64,000 nt of DNA from Mycobacterium lepraemurium. Lineage in GTDB: Bacteria > Actinomycetota > Actinomycetes > Mycobacteriales > Mycobacteriaceae. This document shows, in pieces, positions 49,774-62,077 of this stretch. Both the position numbers and the translations under genes were made by a program. How positions within the stretch are numbered: the stretch's first letter is position 1; each line of letters begins with the position of its first letter. The notes beneath the pieces are model-generated. The model saw nothing but the letters and a program-made list of their open reading frames with translations. It did no database searches and was not told where the DNA came from. The stretch is taken from assembly GCA_002291465.1 (NCBI GenBank), contig CP021238.1, positions 3,968,001 to 4,032,000 on the forward strand, written 5' to 3'.

Positions 49774-50841
49774 GTGACCGCCCGCCTGCGCCCCGAACTG
49801 GCCGGACTGCCAGTGTATGTGCCCGGCAAGAACGTGCCGGGGTCCATCAAAATGGCCAGCAACGAGACCGTGTACGGCCCGCTGCCCAGCGTGCACGCGG
49901 CGATCGAGCGCGCGGTGGCCGTCGTCAACCGCTACCCGGACAACGCGTGCGTGGACCTCAAGGCGGCGCTGGCGATGCACCTGGGTTCCGATGCCGCCCC
50001 CGAGCAGATCGCGGTCGGCAGCGGCTCGGTCACGTTGTGCCAGCAGCTGGTTCAGATCACCTCCGCGGCCGGTGACGAGGTGATGCTGGGCTGGCGCAGC
50101 TTCGAGTGCTACCTGCCCATCGTCCAGGTGGCCGGCACGATCGCCGTCAAGGTTCCGCTGCACGAGCACACCTACGACCTGGACGCGATGCTCGCCGCGA
50201 TCACCGACCGCACCCGGTTGATCTTCGTGTGCAACCCGAACAACCCGACCTCCACCGTCGTCGACCCGGACGCTCTGGTCCGCTTCGTGGACGCGGTGCC
50301 GGCGGACATCCTGATCGCCATCGACGAGGCCTACGTCGAATACATTCGCGACGGCCTGCTGCCCAACAGCCTGGAGCTGGCCCTGAGCCGCTCGAATGTC
50401 GTTGTGCTGCGAACCTTTTCTAAGGCGTACGGGCTGGCGGGGCTGCGGGTCGGCTACGCGATGGGCCATCCCGAACTGATCACCGCGCTCGACAAGGTGG
50501 TGATGCCGTTCGCCGTCACCAACGTCGCGCAGGCCGCCGCCATCGCGTCACTGGAGGCCTCCAGGGAGCTGATGGCCCGCACCGACGCGCTGGTCGCCGA
50601 GCGCACCCGGGTCAGCACAGCCCTGCGCGACGCCGGATTCGAGCTGCCGCCCTCGCAGGCGAACTTCCTCTGGCTGCCGCTCGGGTCGCGCACCGAGGAC
50701 TTCGTGCAGGAGGCCGCCAACGCGCGCCTGGTGGTGCGTTCGTTCGCGTCCGAGGGCGTCCGTGTCACCATTGGGGCGCCGGCCGAAAACGACGCCCTGT
50801 TGCAATTCGCCTGCGACTGGATTGCCCGCACCGAACGCTGA
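49774..50841 (+). CDS. hisC2: Histidinol-phosphate/aromatic aminotransferase HisC2
   Basis: A 355-residue PLP enzyme. Features are NETVYGPLPSVHAAIERAVA, AVGSGSVTLCQQLVQ (cofactor phosphate region), NPNNPTSTVVDPD, IDEAYVEYIRDG, and the Schiff-base Lys in LRTFSKAYGLAGLRVGYAMG. M. tuberculosis Rv3772 (HisC2, Pat) acts on aromatic 2-oxo acids more than on histidinol phosphate, so a role in Phe/Tyr transamination is likely. GTG 49774. The upstream gap (49691-49773) holds the short inverted repeat ACTGT-AC-ACAGT, a weak operator candidate. Intact. Confidence 0.9.
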   Translation: MTARLRPELAGLPVYVPGKNVPGSIKMASNETVYGPLPSVHAAIERAVAVVNRYPDNACVDLKAALAMHLGSDAAPEQIAVGSGSVTLCQQLVQITSAAGDEVMLGWRSFECYLPIVQVAGTIAVKVPLHEHTYDLDAMLAAITDRTRLIFVCNPNNPTSTVVDPDALVRFVDAVPADILIAIDEAYVEYIRDGLLPNSLELALSRSNVVVLRTFSKAYGLAGLRVGYAMGHPELITALDKVVMPFAVTNVAQAAAIASLEASRELMARTDALVAERTRVSTALRDAGFELPPSQANFLWLPLGSRTEDFVQEAANARLVVRSFASEGVRVTIGAPAENDALLQFACDWIARTER

Positions 50842-50851
50842 GGAGTCATCC

Positions 50852-51000
50852 GTGGACCTCGCCCGCAAGAAGTTCACCGAGTTCAAAGAGCGCAGCGGCG
50901 ACATCCACGTAAGACCGACCGGAATCAGCTCGCCGCGGCGGCGAAGCTGTTCGCGCAGGTGACATATTGCGGCGCGCAACATCGTCCAATCCTAGAAGAG
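50852..51000 (+). pseudogene. Gene remnant after hisC2
   Basis: GTG 50852, with GAGGAG upstream, opens MDLARKKFTEFKERSGDIHV, a protein-like start. The frame then becomes Arg-rich and stops at 50962, while a neighbouring frame reads LAAAAKLFAQVTYCGAQ. A gene was probably present and has decayed or been truncated here. Family not recognised. Confidence 0.35.
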
Positions 51001-51114
51001 CCCCGCTGGCCGCCACATCATCCCGCGGTCGGCACCCGCCTCCGCCCGTGGTAGGAGGCAAAGACTGCACTTCGGCACGCCGCGCGAGGGTTTGCACTTT
51101 CCTAGCGTCGCGTC

Positions 51115-51480
51115 ATGACATGGGCACTGCTACACGACCGGATGGCCTTCATGGCCGAGGTGATCAAGGCCGCCGAGACCGACCCGTCCGCGGCGCGCGC
51201 GTTGATCGACAACTCCTCCAGGGTGCCCGAGCTGTTCGGCGACGCAGAGAGATTGATGTTGTCGCTCAGCCAGCGCTGAATCACCACGCTGGTGGCCAAG
51301 CTCGACCAGGCGGCCCACGAGGGCACGTCGGCCGAACAGGTGCGGGCCGATCTCGAGGCCGCCTCGCCCGGGCTGCACGCGCTGGTGACCATCGGCGCGC
51401 GGCGCTCGCTGCGGATGCGGTCGATGGCGCGCGGTGAGCACGTCGCCGTCAGCCTGTTCGGCGGGCCCTCGGGCGATCGG
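51115..51480 (+). pseudogene. Unknown protein upstream of mmpL, interrupted by TGA
   Basis: ATG 51115 opens MTWALLHDRMAFMAEVIKAA, then ARALIDNSSRVPELFGD and a TGA at 51277 (LSQR*ITTLVAKLDQAAHE, likely from TGG). The frame continues with GTSAEQVRADLEAASPGLHA and ARRSLRMRSMARGEH before passing into the mmpL gene. The natural end cannot be placed; it probably overlapped the mmpL start near 51434-51490. Helical, soluble, family unknown. Confidence 0.4.
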
Positions 51481-54346
51481 CAGACCGTTGCCTGGCCGTC
51501 CGGGCATCCTCGCGCGGCTGACCGGCCGGTACGCGCTGCTGGTGGTGGGGCTGTGGGTGCTGACCGCGGCCGCCGCCAATGTGGCTGTGCCGCAACTGGA
51601 ACGGGTGGTCGACAGCCACGCCCGGTCCTTCATGCCGCCCGGCGCCCCGAGCGCGGTGGCCGCCGCCCGGGCCGCCCAGTTGTTCGACCAGGCGCCGAGC
51701 AACAACTTCGTTTACGTTGTGCTGGAACGCAATCAGCGGCTGGGCGCCGGCGATCGGCAGTTCTACAACGCGTTGACGGCGGCGCTGGGATCCGACCACC
51801 GGAACGTGTACGCGGCGACCGACCTGTGGTCACAGCCCGCCACCGCGGCCGGCGCCCAGAGCACCGGCGGCCAGGCCGTCAGCATGATGGTCCGGTTGGC
51901 CGGCATGCTCGGCACCGCCCAGGCCCGCGATTCGGTGAACGCGGTGCGCGCCACCGCCCAGAAGCTCGGCCCGCCGGCCGGCCTGCAGGTCCATGTCACG
52001 GGCCCCAGCGCCACCATCGTCGACGAATTCTCCGCGATCGACCGGCAGATGCTGGGGATCACCGCCGCCACCATCGGCCTGATCCTGCTGTTGCTGCTGG
52101 TGGTGTACCGGTCGCCGGTCGCCGCGACGATCCCGCTGATCTCGGTGGGGCTCGCCCTCGCGCTGGCCCGCGCCGTCGTAGCCGCCCTCGGGCAGGCCAA
52201 TGTGGTTGAGGTGTCGCTGTTTTCGGTTGCGCTGATGGCCGCCATGGCACTGGGCGCCGGCACCGATTACGCGATCTTCCTGGTGGGCCGCTACCACGAA
52301 GCGCGGCGCGGCGGCGTCGCGGCGGCCCAGGCGCTGACCATGGCCTACCGTTCGATCGCACCCGTGGTGATCGGGTCGGCGCTGACCGTGTCGGTGGCAT
52401 TGGCCTGCCTGGTTTTCGCCCACGTGGGATCGTTCCGCAGCGCCGGATTACCTTGCGCCATCGGCATTCTGGCCACCATGGTGGCGGCGCTGAAGTTGAC
52501 GCCGGCGCTGATGAGCCTGGCGGTGCGGCGCGGATACCTGGAACCGCGGCCGTCACGCACCGCGCAGCGCTGGCGCCGGGTGGGCACCACCGTGGCGCGC
52601 TGGCCCGGGCCGATCCTGGTCGCCGCGTTGGGGTTGACCCTGCTGGACGCCCTGCCGCTGGCCGGCATGCGGATCGGCTTCAACGAGCCCGCCGCTACTC
52701 CGTTGTCCACCGGCTCCAACCGCGGATACGCAAGCGCCGGCCGGCATTTCCCGGAGAACGCGTTGCTGCCCGACGTCATCGCCATTCGGGCCGACCACGA
52801 CCTGCGCAACACGGCGGGCTTGATCGCCATCGAACGGATCACGCAGCGCATCATGGCCGTCCCCGGCGTGCGTGCCGTGCAATCCGCCAGCCGCCCCGAC
52901 GGCAAGGTGCCCGAACAGGCGACGCTGAGCTATCAGGCCGGGGTGCTGGGCCGCCAGTTCGGCGACACCGTGGATTCGCTGACCCAGCGCCTGGCGCGGG
53001 TCTCCGAGCTGGACGGCGCGCTGGCGCAGACCCAGCACGCGGTGGACGGCCTCGGCAACGGATTACGCGGCGGCAGCGCGGGTTTGGCCGACATGTCCGG
53101 GCGCGGCCGACGACATGCGGGCCGGGATGGACGGCCTGCAGCGCAACGTCACCACGGTGTCGGGCTACCTCGACCCGCTGCGCAACTTCGTCGGGCGGAC
53201 CCCCGACTGTGCCGCCAACCCGATCTGCTCGACGGTGGACCGGGTGCTGACGCCGGTCGACAGCCTGGTGCAAACGTCGGCGCAACTCGGCTCCGGAGCC
53301 GCCAAACTGACCACCGGCTCCAACACCGCCGCCACCGCGATGGCCGGGCTGCCGCAGAACGTCGACGCGATGAAAACGCCCTGGCGCAGTCGCGTTCGGT
53401 GATGCGCGATCTGCTAGGGCTGTCCGACACGCTGGGGCCGCAGATGCGCCAGCTGACCGACTATCTCAACGAGATCGGCACCCAGTTCCAGGGCAGTGCC
53501 GCCGCGGATTTCTACCTGCCGCAGCGCGCGCTCACCGATCCGCGCTACACCGCCGTGCTGAACCACCTGATCTCGTAAAACGGCCGCGCCGCTTACCTGT
53601 TGGTGTACGGCGACGGCGTGGAGTGGGGCGCCGACGGCACCAAGCGGGCCGCGCAGGTGCGCGCGGCCATCAAGGAGGCCACCAAGGAAGGCACCCTGAC
53701 CCCCGTGGAGGTCGACCTTGCCGGGGTCGGCCCGGTCACCGCCGACCTGCAGCGATTCGTGGCCGACGACACCCGGCTGCTGGTGGGCGCCGCGCTGGTG
53801 CTGATCTTCCTGATCGTCACCGCGATGCTGCGCAGCCCCGTGGCGGGCCTGGTGGTGGTCGGGACCGTCGTCACGTCGTACGCTTCGGCGATCGGTGCCA
53901 GCGTGCTGATCTGGCAGCACCTGCTGCATCAGGAGCTGCACTGGGCTGTCGCCCCGATCGCGTTCATCGAGTTGATCGCCGTCGGCGCGGACTACAACCT
54001 GCTGCTGGCGTTGCGCATCAAACAGGAAGCGGCGGCGGGACTTCGGACCGGGATCATCCGCGCCTTCGGCGGCACCAGCGGGGTGGTCACCGTCGCCGGC
54101 ATCATCTTCGGGCTGACCATGCTGGCGCTGCTGACCAGCAGCGTGCTCAGCATCGCCCAGATCGGCACCACCATCGCCGTCGGTCTGCTGCTGGACACGC
54201 TGGTGGTGCGGGCGTTCATCGTGCCGTCCATCGTGGCGCTGTTGGGCCGCTGGTCCTGGTGGCCCAGTCCCCTGCCCCGCCGCGGCGTCGCACGCGGCGT
54301 GAAAACGGTTGAGCCACAACCAGTCAGCGTCGCTACTGCTGTGTGA
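51434..54346 (+). pseudogene. MmpL/RND lipid transporter, broken
   Basis: The protein shows the MmpL plan: helix 1 (YALLVVGLWVLTAAAANVAV), a first extracytoplasmic loop, five helices with the AMALGAGTDYAIFLVGRYHE motif, a second large loop, and a second helix set with LIAVGADYNLLLALRIKQEA. Lesions are frame changes near 53100 and 53382, which cancel, and TAA at 53576 (HLIS*NGRAAYLLVYG, one base from CAA). Repaired length is about 960 residues. MmpL proteins move lipids to the cell surface by proton motive force. The start is GTG 51434 or TTG 51488. It ends 14 bases inside the convergent EccC remnant. Confidence 0.85.
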
Positions 54347-56042
54347 TGACCGTGGACGGCAGCCCGACCAGCACGCCCTCGACGTCGCCGTCGGCGCTGA
54401 GCAGCAGGCCACGTCCCGGCGGCAGCGCCTGCGCGCGGACGTTGCGGTTGATCCGGTTCTGCGGGTCGTTATCCATATACAGCTGGGCGACTTTCGCGGA
54501 GTTCTGGAACCTGATCCACGGATCCATCTGCAGCGTGGCCCAGTTCGCGCTGTTGCGGGTGGTGAACACGTGCAGGCCGATCTGGCAGGCCCGCTCCATC
54601 AGCTTCCACAACGCCGCACCCACCGGCGGCTTGGGCGAGTAGCTCTGATCGGGCCGCAGATCGCCGATGTCGTCGATGAGCACGAAATGCCTTGGGCCTT
54701 CCCGCGGTTTGAGGGCGCGCAGCTCCTCCTGGCTCAGGCCCTTGGGCGGCAGCCGGGGCAGCAGGATCTGTTGGGCCAGTGCGGTGATCACCTCGTCGAT
54801 CTCGTCCTGGTCGTAGGCGTAGGCGCGCACATAGCCGGGCCGTGCAGATCGCGCAGCCCGTGCGGGCGGTCTTGGGGTCGATCAGCGTCAGCTGTGCTTC
54901 CTCGGGGCTGAACCGGCTCATGACCGCTTCCCCGATTGCCACCAGCGACAAGGTCTTTCCGCAGCCTTGGCGCCCCAGAATCATCAGGCCTGGGCTTTCC
55001 CGGAGGTTGATGGGCACCGGGCCCGGCTCGTGCCGCTCGCCGATGGCGAACCCGATCGACAGGTCGTCCCCGCTCGGGTGGTCGGCCTGGTACTCCAGGA
55101 TCGTCTTGAGTTCCACCCACTGCGGCAGCCGCTGCAGGATGGCGTGCTTGGTGACGCCGGCGACGTCGGCGATGCGGGCACCCACGTCGACGATGCTGAC
55201 CATCTGGCTGGTCGCGGGGTCGGTCAGCGCCGGCACCCCCACCCGCAGCTCATGCCGGCTGTCGGTCAGCCCGAACCCGGGCCGGTTCAGCGTGCGCCGG
55301 GCCGCGTCGCGGGACTCCAGCGACGAGTGCCCCATCTAGCTTTCGCTCGGATCGGCCAGGCACAATTGGATTCGCGACGTGGCGTTTTGGAGCAGGCTCT
55401 GCCGCTGCCCGTGGATCCAGCCGCCCGCGCTGCACATCACGTGCACCCCGTACTCGGGGCCGCGGCTGCTCAACGAGATGATGCGGTCACCCAGCACGGT
55501 GTCCTTGGAGTACAGGTCGTCGTAGTCGTCGACCACCACGAACACATCCCCGAACGGGTCGTTGGCGTCGGTGCCGCCCAGCCCGTCGCTGCCGGGACCG
55601 AAGCGGCGCTCCCGGAACCCGTCGAGGTCGATCTTGAGCTGCCGGAACGAATTCTCGCGGGCGTCGATCAGCGCGTCCATGCTGCTCAAGATCCGCTCGA
55701 TGCCCTCGGCGTCCTTCGGGGACACGATGTCGGTGACGTGCGGCAGCGGGGCGGCCTGGGCCAGCGTCGCCCCGCCGATGCAGAAGAACGTCACCCGCGC
55801 CGGGCTGTACATCGTTGCGGCCGAGCACATCAGTGCCATTAGCGTGGTGGTCTTGCCGCGCTGCTTGGCGACCACCACGATCACGTTGCTGCGCAGCGCG
55901 TCGACGGCGTGGACCACCTGCTTGGACTCCTCGGGGATGTCCATGACACCGACCGGGAACATCAGGCCCGGGTTCTGCCCGTAGTCGACGTGCCAGGGCT
56001 TGCCCCGGTACCCGGCGACCAGGACGTCGCTACCGCCAATGC
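54333..56042 (-). pseudogene. EccC-type ESX ATPase, C-terminal remnant (probably EccC2)
   Basis: The fragment begins at GSDVLVAGYRGKPWHVDYGQ, in the middle of an FtsK/SpoIIIE ATPase. The second ATPase domain has an altered Walker A (VVVAKQRGKTTTLM) and DVFVVVDDYDDLYS. TAG at 55336 interrupts the frame before the third domain (GLMILGRQGCGKTLSLVAIG, HFVLIDDIGDLRPDQ), and frame changes near 54850 and 54835 are needed to reach the end VLVGLPSTVITQQ. The first ATPase domain and membrane helices are missing. Proximity to Rv3906c and pcnA homologues suggests ESX-2. Confidence 0.75.
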
Positions 56043-56447
56043 TTTCGCGGCATCGCGACGATCGGCATCAAGTGCCAGGTTGTCAGCAGCCATGTTGAGC
56101 AGGAGGGCACCGTTAGTATCGGCGATCCGCGCTAGCGCACGATCGTTGGCATTAGTCGCTACTGCCTGCGCCACTAGCCTACAGGTGTCGCATAGGTGCT
56201 TTTGCGCAGCTGCAGTTTCGCTGAGAATGTATTTCGGCAATGTGGTCGCCACGGGCAATCTTGTGGCGGGGCGAATAAGCGCGATTGCCAGTGCGCCAGC
56301 GGCGACTGCGGCCGTCACGGCTAGGGCAATCGCCAGCCATGGCCGCGAGCGTCGCGCCGGCTGCCAAGGATAGGACGGTGGCCGACTACCCACGGGCGGA
56401 TGGACGCTTGGCCCCTCACCAACGCCAGCAGGTAGGTCGCCTACCAT
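56043..56447 (-). pseudogene. ESX-linked membrane protein, fused to the EccC remnant
   Basis: ATG 56447, with AGGAGGG six bases upstream, opens a Pro-rich start, one transmembrane helix (WLAIALAVTAAVAAGALAIA) and an extracytoplasmic helical domain (AAAQKHLCDTCRLVAQAVAT, DADRRDAAKALAVA). At about 56042 similarity ends and sequence from the middle of eccC follows in another frame, so the last few residues come from the wrong gene. About 10-20 native residues are lost. The neighbour at 56.7-57.2 kb is a paralogue. Confidence 0.6.
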
Positions 56448-56697
56448 GTGCCCTCCTACTAGTCAGAACGCGCCTGACGTGCCATCGCCGCTACCCCTCA
56501 ATAGTGAGGCAGGCGGCGAGACGACAGCAATTCACCGTGCGGTACTGTGCCGTGCTAGCCCAACTCCCCACCCATATCCCCACCCTGCGCACTCTGCCAG
56601 TCAAGCGTTCCTCGCAGCAGCGGGTGGCTCATATGCGCCCAAGGCGTATCTCCGAAAGGCTGGGACGCCTGCCGTGAGGGTTTACGTATAAGGTTGC

Positions 56698-57224
56698 TCA
56701 GCTGCCTCCGCAGACCGTCTTCATCGCAGCGTTCTTGTTATTGGCATTGTCCAGCGCAGATCGCCAGGCGGGATCATCGCTACCCGTCGCCACGCTGGAT
56801 GTTGCTGCCACATTGCTATACGACTCGGCCAGGGCAAGCGCAGCAGCGCGATCACCGGGGCAATTGCCGGATTTGCGTTTACTGCTTCTTCCAGCATCAC
56901 GGTTCCATTTACCGTCGCCAGGTTCGCGCGGTCCGAATTTTTGCCATTCGTTTCAATTTGCACTGCGCGAGCGGCCAATCTGTACGTGTCGCACAACTTC
57001 TGGCGCGCAGCCGCCGTCTGCTCTGCCGTGTACGAGGGCGTCGTTGAGGTGGTCGAGGAAACCGTTGAAGAACCACCGGTGGGCCGTGTCAGCGCGACCA
57101 CTAGAGCCGCACCGCCCACCAGAACAGCCACCGCGGCCAAGGCGACCGCCGGCCAGGTACTCGAACGCGGCGGCTGAGGAGGAAAGGCTGGCGCCCATTG
57201 CGTTGGATTCGGCGGCCCCGTCAT
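56698..57224 (-). pseudogene. ESX-linked membrane protein paralogue, frameshifted
   Basis: ATG 57224 opens MTGPPNPTQWAPAFPPQPPR, one transmembrane helix (VALAAVAVLVGGAALVVALT), a Ser/Thr linker and AARQKLCDTYRLAARAVQIE, clearly related to the preceding gene. One base is missing near 56860; the other frame gives GDRAAALALAESYSNVAATS and ends KTVCGGS at 56698. Repaired length is about 175 residues. Two conserved Cys (KLCDTYR, TVCGGS) may form a disulfide outside the membrane. Small proteins of this type sit beside ESX loci in M. avium-group genomes, as far as I recall. Confidence 0.6.
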
Positions 57225-57576
57225 TGGCCCCTGCCCAGGGGCCGGCGGCAAATCCCCCGCCGTGCTTCCTCCTAAGTGTCTGCAATGTGTCTGCAATCGC
57301 CCTTCGAGACCGTATCCCGAATACTCGGCTCCAATAGTTGAACAGCTAACGGCGTAACGAGCAATCACCGCGACTCCCGGTGGTGGCGGACTACCAGCCG
57401 CGAAAGCGTCGCTGCCGCCGATTCGCGGCGAGAACGCAGTCAGTGGTTGACGGTGCATGGGTCCCCTGCGATCCCGATGGCACCTCCGACGAACAGACAA
57501 GCGTCGTAAGGCTTTAGTGCCTCAGGGGCACAATGGTCGAGCCGATCCGATAACGGATCGGCCTCCACCCCAACTT
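57225..57576. other. Region without a supported gene
   Basis: About 350 bases between the ESX-linked membrane protein and the DUF2563 gene. I find no protein-like frame, RNA structure or repeat. It should contain the promoter of the membrane-protein gene on the minus strand. Confidence 0.4.
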
Positions 57577-57906
57577 TCAAGCGTTCGATGGTGACGGGCT
57601 GGACCTGGGTCGCAGCGCGCGCATTTCGGTCGCGTTCTGCTGATCCATGTTGGTGAAACTGTTGGCCGCGTGGTGTGCCTTGGTGCCAACACCGGTCAGC
57701 GTCTCACTGTGCGCCTGCAGGTTCTTGACGTGTTGTTCGTGCGCGACCGCGTCGGCACTATGGAATGCGGCGGCGGCGGTGAAGTCACCGAACATCCCGG
57801 ACGCTATGGTCCCGCCCACCAGTTGATCGGCCCCGTCCCGGGCGTGCCCGCCCGCGCGATGGGACTGGTTGCCTCCGGAGTGCAAAAGGTCGGTGTCGAC
57901 GAACAT
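57577..57906 (-). CDS. DUF2563 family protein (ESX-associated)
   Basis: A 109-residue helical protein starting MFVDTDLLHSGGNQSHRAGG, then GMFGDFTAAAAFHSADAVAH and LQAHSETLTGVGTKAHHAAN. This pattern is the mycobacterial DUF2563 family, a WXG100-like helical hairpin group without a known function. ATG 57906 is preferred over GTG 57912 because AAGGAG lies 5-6 bases upstream. It lies downstream of the hydrolase gene on the same strand, and such pairs suggest a small partner protein for a secreted effector. Confidence 0.7.
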   Translation of the reverse strand: MFVDTDLLHSGGNQSHRAGGHARDGADQLVGGTIASGMFGDFTAAAAFHSADAVAHEQHVKNLQAHSETLTGVGTKAHHAANSFTNMDQQNATEMRALRPRSSPSPSNA

Positions 57907-58035
57907 CAGCACTCCTTCCCTGCGTCGAACCCCCTGCGTTAAGCCTTGTGATCAGGCTAAACGCGCCGCACCGGGCGGTCAATTCACCCCAGATGCCGGC
58001 CGGTCACCAAACGCCCGGCCCACCAGCCACGGCCG

Positions 58036-59998
58036 CTAGAACCCGCGCCCATTGGTGACCGAACGTGCCGGCCGCTCCCATTCCGGATCGACCACCACCG
58101 ACATCTGGATCTCCACCCGCGGTAGCGACAGCGTCCCCACGGAGTGTGCGCCCGGCCGAGAATGGACACCCGCGCCGCGTCTCGGTCGGGAGCCAGCATG
58201 CCTTCGGCCGCCAACTGGTCGCCGTGGCCGGTGACGATCTCGGTCATGCTGTGCAGCGCTTCGCTGCCCATGTCGTAGTAGTGCGAGTGGTCGGTGAACC
58301 ACGGCGTGACGCTGTGCGAACCGGCACCTTCGGCGCGGAACCGCACCGCCCCGAAACCGGCATGCGCCGGGTCGGTGCCCAGCCCGGCGAACGGACCCAG
58401 CGGACCACCCAGCGTCTCGTTGAGCCCATTGGGCAGACCGCTACCCGACTCGCCGATCCAGCTGATCGCATCGGTCGACGCCGCACCCACATACAGCCTG
58501 CCGCCGTCGAGATGAAATCCGCAGTGCTGTGCGCCAAACCCGTTCCCGGGCAACCGGTTAGGACCGCGTCGTTGGCGAGCATACCTCTGTTGGCGAACGC
58601 GCCGACCACGGTCGTCGACCCGTAGGAATGGCCGATGACCGTCACATGAGCCGGGCTTCCCGCGTCGTGTGTGGCGGCCAACCCATTGACGTCGCCGGCC
58701 AACGGCACACCGGCCTGCCGCGCCCTCCAGGGCGTGCCCACCTGTTCCAGTTTGGCCGGATCGGTGACTGTCCGCTCCCAGTGGGAATCGTCGAATTCCG
58801 GTGCGTCGTAACCCATCCAGGCCAGCACCGCGGTGGCGTGGTGGGGGTCGGCCCGCTGCGCTTGCGTGTAGAGGTTGATGGCGTCGTCGGCTCCGTCGGA
58901 CATCCAGCCGCCGCGCACGCTGCTGTTGGTGCCCGGCACGACGACTGCGGTGTTGCGGGACTTGTCGGGGTTGCCGATGGCGATGCCCGCCCTGCCCTCG
59001 CCTGCGAACGCCAGCGGGTAGGCCCACAGCATCAGCGGCAACCCGGGGTCGCGCGCTTTGTTGAGGCAGTCGTTGGTCTTCACCGCGTTCTGGTACCGGA
59101 CGATGTCGGTGGCGCACAGCCCGTAGGACGCCGGGTTGCTGAATATGTCGATATCCCGGTTGCGGAGCGCGTTGTCGCGCAGCGCTTCAACCGATACACC
59201 CCGCACCCGGGCGACGGCTTCGACCTTGCTCAGGTCGTCAGTCATCGTCGCCCGATTGACCGAGTCACGTGCCTCGGCGGGAATACCGTTGAGGTTGCCC
59301 AACTCCTGCGGATGCTGGTCGATCAACAAACGCTGTTGAGCGTCACTCAACGAATCCCACCACCACTTGACTTGCTCAGGGCTGGTGTCGGCAGGCGGGA
59401 TCGACAACTCGTCGACGCCCCTGACGTCCGCCGGGTCGACACCATCGGCCTGCAGGCGTGCCAGCGCGCTGTGCAGTAGCCGGGAATAACCCTCCCGAAT
59501 CTGATTGAGCACCAACGTGATTTCCTTGGTCTCGGTGACGGCGCTGTCGCGCAGCTCCTCGGCCGCGCAGTGGTCGGCCTCGTCGAAGGCCTGGCCGATC
59601 TCGTCGTCGATGGCCGCGAGGTCATACTCCAGTGCTTCGATGTACCACGTGGACGTGCGTTGGGATTCCGCCAGCACCGCGGTGATGGTCTCCAAATCGG
59701 TTGCAATCCGCGGCAACTGCCGGCCCTCCACGGCTAACTCCCGGGTGACCCGCTGCACCCCGGCGGAGTCGTCGATCGAAGGTGCACCGTTTCGGTGATT
59801 CCACGACGCCTCGAACCGACCTCGGGCCGCCGCAAACGCGACGTCGGCTTCCGCGGTGCTCATCCCCGCGTCATGAAACGCCTGGGCCAGGGGGGCGATC
59901 TGCGCCGGACGGCCAGCCTGCAGGCCCGAGTCGATCGACCAAGGATCACCGCCGGCCTCGGCGACTAGAAACGGAATGCTCAGGTGGCGCAGCTGCAT
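58036..59998 (-). pseudogene. T7SS-type effector with DUF1023 alpha/beta-hydrolase domain, frameshifted
   Basis: The N-terminal 180 residues form a long helical module (GGDPWSIDSGLQAGRPAQIA, QAFHDAGMSTAEADVAFAAA, RGRFEASWNH). A linker follows, then a DUF1023 hydrolase with NTAVVVPGTNSSVRGGW and the nucleophile elbow VTVIGHSYGSTTVVGAF. Frame changes near 58518 (ADF to HLDGGRLYVGAAS) and 58142 are needed; the C-terminus contains FTDHSHYYDMGSEALHSM with the likely catalytic His. Repaired length is about 653 residues. The N-terminal module recurs in the protein at 62 kb. Only two small lesions, so decay is recent or artefactual. Confidence 0.7.
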
Positions 59999-60044
59999 CG
60001 GCCGTATCCCCGGCGCGACACCGCGTCAGATCACCACCCCGTAC

Positions 60045-60476
60045 TCACAGTGCGCTGGCGCCGTCGGCGAGACCGTCACCGTCGGTGTCAGTCAGCCGGC
60101 CGTTCCATTTGCCGTCACCGTCGGTGTCGACGTATCCGGTCACACCGGTCTCGTCGGTGCGCAGCACCCGGTCGGCCAGCCCATTGCCGTCGGTATCGAC
60201 GAGCCGGGCGTCGGGGCGGCCGCGGCCGTCGAAGTCGACCATGGGCCCGCCGGTGTGCTCGCCGCCGCCGAGGCCGAACCAACGCAGCTGGCCGTTGCGG
60301 TCCACGGCCACCGCCCATGTCCCCGAACCGTCGTCGGTGAAATAGGCCTCGGGCGTGCCGTCGTTGTCGAAGTCCAGCCCGATCGATTCGAAGCGGCCGT
60401 CGCCGTCAAGATCGAGGTCGGGTTGACCGTGCCAGATCGCGGCCGCGGCGCCGTCGCCTGCCCTGCAGTAGTCCAC
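60045..60476 (-). CDS. Rv3906c-like protein with Ca-binding DxDxDG repeats
   Basis: A 143-residue protein built of repeated Asp-rich loops: LDLDGDGRFES, DFDNDGTPEAYF, DFDGRGRPDARLVDTDGNGL, DTDGDGKWNGRLTDTDGDGL. These resemble thrombospondin type 3 or dockerin-like calcium loops, so it may bind several Ca ions outside the cell, though no signal peptide is visible. It lies 24 bases downstream of pcnA, as Rv3906c follows Rv3907c in M. tuberculosis. GTG 60476 is the only plausible start before the pcnA stop; the M. tuberculosis protein is somewhat longer. Function unknown. Confidence 0.7.
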   Translation of the reverse strand: MDYCRAGDGAAAAIWHGQPDLDLDGDGRFESIGLDFDNDGTPEAYFTDDGSGTWAVAVDRNGQLRWFGLGGGEHTGGPMVDFDGRGRPDARLVDTDGNGLADRVLRTDETGVTGYVDTDGDGKWNGRLTDTDGDGLADGASAL

Positions 60477-60500
60477 AAATTGCCGGACGCGCAGCCGCGG

Positions 60501-61943
<1,443 letters not shown>

Positions 61944-62077
61944 GTTCGATCAGCCTAGTCGGACCTGCACCAAAAGCCGGTGTGAGAAGCCTCGCACGGG
62001 ATCAATGGTGAATCAACCCGGCGCGGAGCGTCAGTAGCCTTACGCGCAGCGAGAAGGGTGAACGGCGGGACGTTGCG

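Noticed and set aside
51292..52209. 305-codon plus-strand frame over the mmpL 5' end
   Set aside because: After about 51480 it is a shadow of mmpL with no family features; only the first part continues a real small protein.
51434..54346. Programmed ribosomal frameshifting in mmpL
   Set aside because: No slippery heptamer is seen at the two shift sites, and a TAA stop follows.
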